From assembly GCA_023428365.1 (NCBI GenBank), contig JAEYYQ010000495.1:1-5961 (forward strand): a DNA stretch of 5,961 bases, written 5' to 3'. A model generated the notes under the pieces. It saw only the letters and a list, made by a program, of their open reading frames with translations. It had not been told where the DNA came from and made no database searches. This document shows, piece by piece, positions 1-5,373 of this stretch. The DNA comes from Pseudomonadota bacterium (GTDB lineage Bacteria; Pseudomonadota; Alphaproteobacteria; Rhizobiales; Hyphomicrobiaceae). A program made the translations under genes and the position numbers. The number at the start of each line of letters is the position of its first letter. Position 1 is the first letter of the stretch.

Positions 1-63
1 ACGTCGCGCTGGCCGTCCGGCATCAAGGAAGGCGCTGAATTCTCCATCCCGACGATGAAATAA
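1..63 (+). CDS. 3' end of an unidentified protein-coding gene
   Basis: Reading frame 1 is open from the window edge to a TAA at 61-63 and encodes 20 residues ending in EFSIPTMK. Most of its codons end in G or C, as expected of a real gene in this genome, and the other two forward frames hit stops within the same stretch. A GC-rich hairpin follows 35 nt downstream, which fits a gene end. The visible tail carries no motif I recognise, so no function is given. It could belong to a transcription unit ending at that hairpin. Confidence 0.6.
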   Translation, partial: TSRWPSGIKEGAEFSIPTMK

Positions 64-98
64 CACGCGCGCGCCTTACATATACGACATGCGACGAG

Positions 99-120
99 GG
101 ACCGGGCTATGCCCCGGTCC
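99..120 (+). terminator. Candidate transcription terminator hairpin
   Basis: An 8-bp perfect stem (GGACCGGG at 99-106, CCCGGTCC at 113-120) encloses a 6-nt loop. It lies between the stop of the upstream partial gene and the small ORF at 142. Only two T residues follow directly, so it is not a textbook rho-independent terminator. It could instead be a weak terminator or a 3'-end stabilising hairpin. Confidence 0.5.
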
Positions 121-141
121 TTGCTACGAAAGAGGGATTGA

Positions 142-270
142 ATGGATAGCAAAACCGTACTGATTGGAATTCTCGGCGTGGCGGTCATCGTGCTCGGATA
201 CCTGTACTGGGACAGCCAGCAGACCACTGTTGATATCCGCGTTCCCGGCGTGAGCATCCAGGCGAAGTAA
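142..270 (+). CDS. Small single-span membrane protein, 42 aa
   Basis: The ATG at 142 opens a 42-codon frame ending in TAA at 268-270. A purine-rich ribosome binding site (AGAGGG, 131-136) lies 5 nt upstream. A short polar N-terminus (MDSKT) is followed by a hydrophobic stretch at residues 6-23 (VLIGILGVAVIVLGYLYW) that should span the inner membrane once. A polar 19-residue tail ends in VDIRVPGVSIQAK, with alternating hydrophobic and polar residues that suggest a short beta strand. There are no cysteines, no lipobox and no recognisable enzyme motif. Its own ribosome binding site, gene-like codon use and the preceding hairpin support a real gene. I believe similar short proteins occur in related Rhizobiales, but this is from memory and their function is unknown to me. 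It sits 58 nt before the glutathione S-transferase gene and could share its transcript. Confidence 0.7.
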   Translation: MDSKTVLIGILGVAVIVLGYLYWDSQQTTVDIRVPGVSIQAK

Positions 271-328
271 GCGGAAGACTTCAAGATCGCGGAACACAGC
301 GGCGTCAGCTTACGGATCGAGGCCCTCG

Positions 329-979
329 ATGCCCACGTATCGTCTCCATAGCTTTTGTCAGTCCGGCAATGCCTACAAAGTTGCGTTGTATCTCAACTGC
401 GCCGGGCTCGATTGGGAGCCCGTGTTCGTTGACTACATGGCCGGCGCAACGCGTGAGCCTGATTGGCGGATCAGCGTCAACCCGATGGGCGAGGTTCCCG
501 TCCTGGAGACACCGGACGGCAAGCGGCTGACGCAATCTGGCGCGATCCTGACTTGGCTGGCTGAGAAAACCGGCAAGTTCGCGCCAGCCGATGCCGACCA
601 GCGCTATGAAGCGCTTCGTTGGATCCTGTTCGATAACCACAAGTTCACCAGCTATCTCGCGACCTACCGGTTCCTGCGCTGTTTCGCACCACAGGCGCCG
701 GACCAGGCAGTCCTCGAGTTTCTCAAAGCTCGCGTGGATGCAGCCATGCGGGTGCTCGACATTCATCTCGAAACCACGCCGTTCGTGCTCGGCGAAAATC
801 CGACGATCGCCGACTTCTCGCTCGCCGGATACGTGTTCTTCCCCACCCACGAGACCGGCATCGATCTGGAAGTCAGCCATAAGAACATCTTCACCTGGAC
901 CCAGCGTCTGAAAACGCTGCCAGGCTGGAAAGATCCCTACGACCTACTGCCCGGCGAGAGGATCGAACCCCGCCGGTAG
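329..979 (+). CDS. Glutathione S-transferase family protein
   Basis: This 216-residue protein has the usual length and two-domain layout of cytosolic glutathione S-transferases. The thioredoxin-like N-terminal domain (about 1-80) holds SFCQSGNAYKV (8-18), where Ser12-Gly13-Asn14 matches the S/T-x-N glutathione-activating site of Ure2p/YfcG-like enzymes. It also has the cis-proline motif EVPVL (Pro57) and the glutathione-binding QSGAIL (69-74, with Ser70). The all-helical C-terminal domain (about 90-205) has the conserved N-capping motif TIAD (159-162). These enzymes act in the cytoplasm, joining glutathione to electrophiles or reducing disulfides and peroxides; the substrate here cannot be told. 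Cys10 lies at the position used by beta-class enzymes, so Cys10 or Ser12 could be the working residue. The start is supported by GAGG at 319-322, six nt before the ATG. The next gene lies 115 nt downstream on the same strand, too far to assume a shared operon. Confidence 0.93.
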   Translation: MPTYRLHSFCQSGNAYKVALYLNCAGLDWEPVFVDYMAGATREPDWRISVNPMGEVPVLETPDGKRLTQSGAILTWLAEKTGKFAPADADQRYEALRWILFDNHKFTSYLATYRFLRCFAPQAPDQAVLEFLKARVDAAMRVLDIHLETTPFVLGENPTIADFSLAGYVFFPTHETGIDLEVSHKNIFTWTQRLKTLPGWKDPYDLLPGERIEPRR

Positions 980-1085
980 TATCGCCCGCTGCCCGTGTGC
1001 TGGCGTGGCCACGCGAACTGTGATTGTTCCGCTGACCGCTTTCGCAGCCGAATTGCGCATGATAGGGCGATGCCGTCGCCCACCC

Positions 1086-1091
1086 GAGGAG
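1086..1091 (+). promoter_or_regulatory. Ribosome binding site that fixes the PaaK-like start
   Basis: GAGGAG sits 3 nt before the ATG at 1095. The reading frame stays open up to another ATG at 1005, which would add 30 residues. That ATG has no comparable site, and the added residues do not resemble the start of PaaK-like proteins. The start at 1095 is therefore preferred. Confidence 0.75.
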
Positions 1092-1094
1092 AAC

Positions 1095-2333
1095 ATGACG
1101 TCCCAGTATTTCGATCAGCTGGAAACCCGTGATCCAGAACAGCGGGAACTTGCTCAGTTCAATATGCTCCCTGGCCTGATCAGCCGGGCCAAAGAGCTTG
1201 CGCCCGGCTGGGCACGGCACCTTGCTGACATCGATCCGCAAGCCGTCACCTCGCGCGAGGCGCTGGCGCAGTTACCGATCCTACGCAAGTCGACGCTGAA
1301 GGAACTGCAGGCCGGACAGCCGCCCTTCGGTGGCTTTGCAACATCGCCCGTATCGGCAATGTCGCGAATCTACATGTCGCCGGGACCGATCTTCGAACCT
1401 GAAGGCAAGGCGCAGGACTGGTGGCGGTCGGCACGAGCCCTTTACGCCGCCGGTTTTCGCGGCGAAGACATCGTGCACAACACGTTCTCCTACCACCTCA
1501 CGCCAGGAGGCTGGATTCTGGATGCCGGAGCGCGTGCCCTCGGGTGTTCCGTCATCCCCGCTGGCCCCGGCAATACCGAGCAGCAGCTCTATGCCATCGC
1601 CTACCTGAAGCCGACCGCCTACATCGGTGTGCCGGACTACCTCAAAATCCTGCTCGACAAGGCCAAAGAGGCGGGTTGCGATATCTCGTCCTTCAAGCGG
1701 GCGATGGTCTCGGGCGGCGCGCTGTTCCCGCTGTTGCGGCAGGAATATGCCGGACGCGGCATCGCCACCTTCCAGACTTACGCCACCGCCGACCTCGGCA
1801 TCATCGCCTACGAGAGCCAAGCCCTTCAGGGCATGATCCTCGATGAAGGCGTGATCGTCGAAATCGTCCGGCCCGGGACGGGCGACCCTGTTCCGGAAGG
1901 CGACGTCGGCGAAGTGGTCGTCACATCGTTCAACCGCGATTACCCGATGATCCGACTGGCAACGGGCGATCTGTCATCGGTGATGCCGGGCATCAGTCCG
2001 TGCGGGCGCACCAATATGCGTATTCGAGGTTGGCTAGGTCGGGCTGATCAGACCACCAAGGTCAAGGGCATGTTTGTCCATCCCGAGCAGATCGTGGCTG
2101 TCGGCAAGCGGTATCCGGAGCTGGGACGAGTGCGGCTGGTGGTGCGCAGGAATGGTGACCAGGATGCGATGACACTGATGGCGGAATCGCCGAACGCAGA
2201 TCCGGTATTCGCGGAACAGGTAACGGATACCCTGCTTCAGCTCACGAAGCTGAAAGGTGTCGTGGAATTTGCAGCGCCGGGCTCTCTACCCAATGACGGC
2301 AAGGTCATCACCGACGAGCGTGAATACGAGTGA
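1095..2333 (+). CDS. PaaK-like (phenylacetate-CoA ligase family) protein with a non-canonical P-loop
   Basis: This 412-residue protein belongs by overall pattern to the PaaK/COG1541 branch of the adenylate-forming enzymes. Those enzymes activate an aromatic or other carboxylic acid with ATP and transfer it to CoA in the cytoplasm. Recognisable landmarks are GNTEQQ (the PaaK GGQTEKQ-like segment), VSGGALFP, YATADLG at 229-235 in place of the YGxTE-type motif, ATGD with Asp292 (ribose-binding Asp), GRADQTTKVKG with Arg316 and Asp318 (hinge region), and a C-terminal PNDGK whose Lys403 matches the catalytic lysine. The phosphate-binding loop, normally SSGTTGKP-like, reads SPGPIFEPEGK (95-105), so its Thr/Gly/Lys pattern is gone. 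The length is slightly under that of typical PaaK (about 430). The substrate is unknown, and it may be a divergent ligase or a non-adenylating relative. Its neighbours are the glutathione S-transferase upstream and a convergent dehydrogenase downstream; neither reveals its role. Confidence 0.85.
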   Translation: MTSQYFDQLETRDPEQRELAQFNMLPGLISRAKELAPGWARHLADIDPQAVTSREALAQLPILRKSTLKELQAGQPPFGGFATSPVSAMSRIYMSPGPIFEPEGKAQDWWRSARALYAAGFRGEDIVHNTFSYHLTPGGWILDAGARALGCSVIPAGPGNTEQQLYAIAYLKPTAYIGVPDYLKILLDKAKEAGCDISSFKRAMVSGGALFPLLRQEYAGRGIATFQTYATADLGIIAYESQALQGMILDEGVIVEIVRPGTGDPVPEGDVGEVVVTSFNRDYPMIRLATGDLSSVMPGISPCGRTNMRIRGWLGRADQTTKVKGMFVHPEQIVAVGKRYPELGRVRLVVRRNGDQDAMTLMAESPNADPVFAEQVTDTLLQLTKLKGVVEFAAPGSLPNDGKVITDEREYE

Positions 2334-2367
2334 CGCTCTGCGCGGCTATCGCGCTGATTTGACGTAT

Positions 2368-2399
2368 CCGGTGGCATCGAACTGATGCGATGCCGCCGG
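2368..2399. terminator. Hairpin between convergent genes, likely bidirectional terminator
   Basis: A 12-bp stem (2368-2379 with 2388-2399, one G-U wobble) closes an 8-nt loop. It lies 34 nt after the stop of the PaaK-like gene and 27 nt beyond the stop of the convergent dehydrogenase. The placement fits a terminator serving both strands. Neither side has a clear T-run, so efficient intrinsic termination is not certain. Confidence 0.6.
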
Positions 2400-2426
2400 C
2401 CTTAGCTTCAAAGCATCAAGCGGCGA

Positions 2427-3239
2427 TTACCGCCACATATCGCTTTCGTCGCCATCGTATTCCATGCCGCAGAACATGCCGCCCTGGTAGTAATCGCAGA
2501 TCGGATCCGGCTTCAGCTTGGCCTGCTCGGCCATGGCGTGCTCGCGCCACTCCTCGCCAACGCCCTTCGGACGATAGCCGAACTTATGAGCGTTGGAATT
2601 GTCGAACCAGCAGGTTTCGTTGTTCGACACACCGTACATGACTTCGTAGCGGATCTCCGGATGTTCGAGGCCAATGCGGATCAATTGAACGAGATCGTCC
2701 GGACGCAGCCAGATCGCTAGCCGGCGCTTGTCGAGCGGCTTATCGCCGACATTGCCGATGCGCAGAGACAGAACACGCAGACCGTGCTTGTAAGCGTAGA
2801 GTGCGCCCAGACCCTCGCCGAACAACTTGCTGACGCCGTAGCGGCCATCCGGGCGCGGCACCACGTCATCGCTGATCCGCTGCAAGCGCGGATAGAAGCC
2901 GACCGCATGGTTCGACGACGCGAAGATCACCCGCTTCACGCCCTTCTTCCGCGCCGCCTCGAACAGATTATAGCAACCAATGATGTTCGACTGATGGATC
3001 ACATCCCACGGCCCCTCGACCGAATAGCCGCCGAGATGGATAATACCGTCGATCCCCTTGCAGATGCGCTCGACGCTGGCGGCATCGCTCAGCTCGCTTG
3101 CGATAAAGGTCTCGTGTTTGGCAAGGTCCTTGATCTCCTTGACGTCGCTCAACACGACCTCAGGATAGTGCGCTGCAAGCAGTGGCCGGATCATCGTTCC
3201 GACGGCCCCTGCGGCCCCTGTCAACAAAACACGCTTCAT
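2427..3239 (-). CDS. udh: Uronate dehydrogenase-like NAD-dependent short-chain dehydrogenase
   Basis: This 270-residue extended short-chain dehydrogenase matches, as I recall it, the Agrobacterium uronate dehydrogenase almost along its whole length (family length about 265). That enzyme oxidises D-galacturonate or D-glucuronate with NAD+ to the aldarolactone in the cytoplasm, the first step of oxidative uronate breakdown. The Rossmann glycine motif is GAAGAVG (8-14), with Asp32 at the end of the second strand suiting NAD. Family blocks are GIIHLGGYSVE (65-75), SNIIGCYNLFEAAR (84-97), FASSNHAVGFYP (106-117), RPDGRYGVSK (129-138, catalytic Tyr134 and Lys138, with Ser109), and WFDNSN near the C-terminus. 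Arg172 aligns with the carboxylate-binding arginine, but Asn163 replaces the reference Ser165. The tail is slightly longer and acidic. The start follows AGGAG (3248-3252) by 8 nt. It lies 51 nt downstream of the GntR gene and is probably co-transcribed with it. A related sugar-acid dehydrogenase or epimerase remains possible. Confidence 0.85.
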   Translation of the reverse strand: MKRVLLTGAAGAVGTMIRPLLAAHYPEVVLSDVKEIKDLAKHETFIASELSDAASVERICKGIDGIIHLGGYSVEGPWDVIHQSNIIGCYNLFEAARKKGVKRVIFASSNHAVGFYPRLQRISDDVVPRPDGRYGVSKLFGEGLGALYAYKHGLRVLSLRIGNVGDKPLDKRRLAIWLRPDDLVQLIRIGLEHPEIRYEVMYGVSNNETCWFDNSNAHKFGYRPKGVGEEWREHAMAEQAKLKPDPICDYYQGGMFCGMEYDGDESDMWR

Positions 3240-3290
3240 GATGCTCTCTCCTTGGTTGAATAGAACTACGGGGTGATTGCGCCCGCGTCG

Positions 3291-4073
3291 TCAATCCATC
3301 GCCTGGTTTCGTTCGGCGAGATTGCGATAGCGCACCAGCCCACGCGTCAGGTGCGTACGCATAGCACGACGTGCGTCTGTCGCGCGCCCCGCTTCCAGCG
3401 CGGCAAAAATTCTTCTGTGCTCGCGCTGGATGCGGCCGAGGTAGTGGCTCTGCTCGTCAGCCGTGCTGAGCGATGCGCGGATGCTCTGGCGCGGGATCAC
3501 ATGCCTGCCGAGGAACTCGAGAAACTTGACGTACTTGGGGTTGCCCGTCGCAACGGCAATGGCGCGGTGAAAGGCAAAGTCTTCCGTTACAGCGCTATCG
3601 CCCTGCGCGATTGCTGCGTCGATATTTGCGAGAGCGGTCTCGACCAGAGCCAAACGTTCAGGGCTGATACGGTCAGCAGCAAGCGCCGCCGCCTCGACTT
3701 CGATCGCAACCCGAAGCTCCATCACATCAAGCACATCACGGATGGAACTGAGGCCCTCCGGTGCAAGCCGGAACATCGCCCGGCTTTCATCCGACGATAC
3801 GAACGCTCCTGCTCCCTGGCGGGTAACGACAAGCCCTTCCGCACGAAGCGCCGACACGGCCTCCCGAACTACCGTTCGGCTTACGCCGAGTGTCGCCATG
3901 AGCTCTTGCTCGGTTGGAAGGCGCGCACCCGGACCAAGGCGGCCGCTGCGTATCTCTCCGGCGATCTGATCCACGACCTCATGTGTCAGGTTTCGCACCG
4001 GACGCAGGGGTCGGAACGCTGGCAGCTTGTCAGTTGTCGGAGACGATGGTACTTTTTCAATTCGTCGGGTCAT
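3291..4073 (-). CDS. GntR-family transcriptional regulator, FadR subfamily (FCD domain)
   Basis: This 260-residue DNA-binding regulator has a winged helix-turn-helix (about 29-95) with the typical GARLPTEQEL segment (49-58), the recognition-helix region LGVSRTVVREAVSAL (62-76) and the wing GLVVTRQGAGAFV (80-92). An all-helical FCD ligand-binding domain follows (about 113-245). Its Asp165, His169 (DFAFHR), His219 (EHRRIF) and His241 (AMRTHL) match the D-H-H-H metal site of FCD domains, which usually helps bind a small carboxylic acid. FadR-type members are commonly repressors released by a sugar acid or carboxylate. The gene is divergent from the TRAP genes and directly upstream of the uronate dehydrogenase gene, so it probably controls both arms and itself. 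The N-terminal 28 residues are a proline-rich lead-in. No clear ribosome binding site precedes the ATG, yet no better start exists before the helix-turn-helix. Confidence 0.93.
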   Translation of the reverse strand: MTRRIEKVPSSPTTDKLPAFRPLRPVRNLTHEVVDQIAGEIRSGRLGPGARLPTEQELMATLGVSRTVVREAVSALRAEGLVVTRQGAGAFVSSDESRAMFRLAPEGLSSIRDVLDVMELRVAIEVEAAALAADRISPERLALVETALANIDAAIAQGDSAVTEDFAFHRAIAVATGNPKYVKFLEFLGRHVIPRQSIRASLSTADEQSHYLGRIQREHRRIFAALEAGRATDARRAMRTHLTRGLVRYRNLAERNQAMD

Positions 4074-4092
4074 CGTACAACTTTTCTACCAT
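4046..4092. promoter_or_regulatory. Possible regulator binding sites around the gntR start
   Basis: TCGTACAA at 4073-4080 fits the near-palindromic TnGTACnA pattern seen in several GntR-family operators and overlaps the regulator's own start codon. Around it, ATGGTA (4046-4051) and TACCAT (4087-4092) form an inverted pair 35 nt apart that resembles FadR-type TGGT/ACCA half-sites. The right-hand one overlaps the proposed -10 box. Short motifs like these occur by chance, and the wide half-site spacing is not typical of FadR operators. Confidence 0.25.
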
Positions 4093-4111
4093 TGACGCGA
4101 CAGCCCGACAA
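4083..4111 (-). promoter_or_regulatory. Candidate sigma70-type promoter for gntR-udh
   Basis: On the minus strand, TTGTCG (4106-4111) and TAGAAA (4083-4088) stand exactly 17 nt apart, and each matches the -35/-10 consensus at four of six positions. Transcription would start near 4076, only a few nt before the gntR ATG at 4073, so the message would be leaderless or nearly so. That would agree with the missing ribosome binding site. Matches of this quality are common by chance. Confidence 0.35.
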
Positions 4112-4155
4112 GGTGTCTCTGGCGCTATTCGGCTGCGCGGACAAGGAGAACGTAC

Positions 4156-4178
4156 GCACCGCCAAGAGAATTCGGTGC
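4156..4178. repeat. Inverted repeat GCACCG-N11-CGGTGC in the divergent control region
   Basis: Perfect 6-bp arms at 4156-4161 and 4173-4178 surround an 11-nt spacer roughly midway between the divergent gntR and dctP genes. The two arms are 17 nt apart start to start, which would place them on nearly one face of the helix, as for a dimeric regulator. It could be an operator for the divergent cluster or a chance dyad. Confidence 0.3.
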
Positions 4179-4260
4179 AACTCTTCCAAAGCAGTGGCGA
4201 AGAACGCTGCGATCCGTTATCAGCTTGCAAAATACCGGCATTCGAACCGGGAAAGAAACC

Positions 4261-4276
4261 CGCTCAATTATGAGCG
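4261..4276 (+). promoter_or_regulatory. Hairpin or dyad just upstream of the dctP ribosome binding site
   Basis: CGCTCA (4261-4266) and TGAGCG (4271-4276) are perfect 6-bp arms around a 4-nt loop, ending 9 nt before the GGAGG of dctP. In RNA this would be a compact stem-loop in the 5' leader that could affect message stability or ribosome access. In DNA it could be an operator half-site pair. No function can be assigned from sequence. Confidence 0.3.
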
Positions 4277-4285
4277 TTGTCATTT

Positions 4286-4290
4286 GGAGG
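4286..4290 (+). promoter_or_regulatory. Ribosome binding site that fixes the dctP start
   Basis: GGAGG lies 8 nt before the ATG at 4299. The same frame happens to be open much further upstream, back to about 3273 across the antisense of the regulator. This strong site, plus the export signal that begins exactly at 4299, shows that the protein starts here. Confidence 0.9.
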
Positions 4291-4298
4291 AAACGGAA

Positions 4299-5303
4299 AT
4301 GAATAGACGCGAAGTCATGAAACTTGGCTCCGTGACGCTCGCCGCGACCGGCGTCAGCGTCTTTGGCGGAAGCTCTGCTTTTGCTCAGAGCAAGCTTGTT
4401 CTCAAGGCGACCGACGTGCATCCGCTTGGATACCCGACGGTGGAAGCCGTCGAGCGGATGGGCAAGAAGCTCGAAGCCGCGACGAACGGCCGAATCTCGG
4501 TCCAGATGTTCCCGTCGATGCAGCTCGGCGGCGAAAAGGAAATGATCGAGCAAGCACAGCTCGGCGCGCTACAGCTGGCCCGCATTTCGATCGGCCCGAT
4601 GGGGCCGCTGGTGCCTGAATTCAACGTGTTCAATCTTCCCTTCGTGTTCCGCGATGCCGCGCACATGGAAAAGGTGATCGACGGCGAAATCGGCGCGGAC
4701 CTGTTGAAAAAGTTGTCGGACCATCCCACGGCCGGACTGATCGGCCTGTGCTACATGAATTCCGGCACGCGCAACGTTTACAATTCCAAAAAGCCGATTA
4801 CCGCGGTTGAGGATCTTAAGGGTCTGAAGATCCGGATGATGGGCAATCCGGTGTTCGTCGACACCATGAATGCGCTTGGCGGCAATGGCGTCGCGATGGG
4901 CTTCGACCAGCTCATCAACGGCATGCAGACGGGTGTTGTCGACGGCGCCGAAAACAATGAGCCGTCCTATGAAAGCGGTCAGCATTATCGCTACGCGAAG
5001 TACTACTCACGCACCGGCCACTTGATCATTCCGGAAATCCTGGTGTTCTCAAAGCGCACGTGGAACACTCTGTCGAAGGAAGATCAGGCGCTCATTACGA
5101 AGTTCTCGCAAGAAGCTCAGAAAGAGCAGCGGCAGCTTTGGTACGCTCGTGAGAAAGAGTCGATCGATAAGCTGAAAGCTGCGGGCGTCGAAATCAATGA
5201 CATCGCAGACCGCGCGCCATTCCAGAAAGCGGTAAAACCCGTTTGGGATAAGCATGGAGCGAGCCATGCGGCGCTGATCGATCGCATTCAGGCCGTTAAG
5301 TAA
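4299..5303 (+). CDS. dctP: TRAP transporter periplasmic substrate-binding protein (DctP family)
   Basis: This 334-residue secreted binding protein captures its ligand in the periplasm and hands it to the DctQM membrane unit for sodium- or proton-driven uptake. The signal peptide (1-29) has a twin-arginine-like start (NRREVMK), a hydrophobic core and an AFA cleavage site before Gln30. The mature protein shows the DctP hallmarks: LGGEKEMIEQ (76-85), NLPFVFRD (112-119), SGTRNVYN with Arg158, and DLKGLKIRM with Arg179, the arginine that normally grips the ligand carboxylate. DGAENN (215-220) follows. Glu79, the two arginines and the ENN segment resemble hexuronate-binding members, as I recall them, which agrees with the nearby uronate dehydrogenase. 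The ligand remains an inference. The gene is divergent from its likely regulator and is followed after 70 nt by dctQ. Confidence 0.95.
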   Translation: MNRREVMKLGSVTLAATGVSVFGGSSAFAQSKLVLKATDVHPLGYPTVEAVERMGKKLEAATNGRISVQMFPSMQLGGEKEMIEQAQLGALQLARISIGPMGPLVPEFNVFNLPFVFRDAAHMEKVIDGEIGADLLKKLSDHPTAGLIGLCYMNSGTRNVYNSKKPITAVEDLKGLKIRMMGNPVFVDTMNALGGNGVAMGFDQLINGMQTGVVDGAENNEPSYESGQHYRYAKYYSRTGHLIIPEILVFSKRTWNTLSKEDQALITKFSQEAQKEQRQLWYAREKESIDKLKAAGVEINDIADRAPFQKAVKPVWDKHGASHAALIDRIQAVK

Positions 5304-5318
5304 CTGCGCTCAGTCGGG

Positions 5319-5353
5319 GCCAGCCACCGCGCTCAAATAAGCAAGTGGCTGGC
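5319..5353 (+). promoter_or_regulatory. Stem-loop between dctP and dctQ
   Basis: GCCAGCCAC (5319-5327) and GTGGCTGGC (5345-5353) form a perfect 9-bp stem around a 17-nt loop in the 70-nt dctP-dctQ gap. It begins 15 nt after the dctP stop and ends 8 nt before the dctQ ribosome binding site. No T-run follows, so full termination is unlikely. Such intercistronic hairpins often protect the upstream message or cause partial termination, which would give more binding protein than membrane subunits. Confidence 0.6.
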
Positions 5354-5373
5354 ACCCAATCGGGGAGCCCTAA

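Noticed and set aside
305..880. 191-codon open frame on the minus strand opposite the glutathione S-transferase gene
   Set aside because: It is an antisense shadow caused by high GC at third positions. It shows no family motif, while the + strand gene is clear.
1005..1094. Upstream ATG adding 30 residues to the PaaK-like protein
   Set aside because: It has no ribosome binding site, and the added sequence is unlike PaaK N-termini. GAGGAG stands directly before the ATG at 1095.
1281..1820. 179-codon minus-strand frame inside the PaaK-like gene
   Set aside because: It has no recognisable domain and lies fully within a conserved coding region on the other strand, so it is a shadow frame.
2784..3263. 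159-codon + strand frame opposite udh
   Set aside because: It is antisense to a dehydrogenase with motifs along its full length and shows no motif of its own.
4092..4097. TTGACG as a -35 box for dctP on the + strand
   Set aside because: No acceptable -10 sequence occurs 16-18 nt downstream, so no promoter was called for dctP.
4195..4210. Possible sigma54 promoter (TGGC...TGC) upstream of dctP
   Set aside because: The GG and GC pairs are 11 nt apart rather than the required 10, and the TTGC element is incomplete.
3273..4298. Open frame extending dctP upstream by about 340 codons, giving a 676-residue fused protein
   Set aside because: Most of the extension is the antisense of the well-supported gntR gene and has no protein-like composition. 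The strong GGAGG site and the signal peptide both place the start at 4299.
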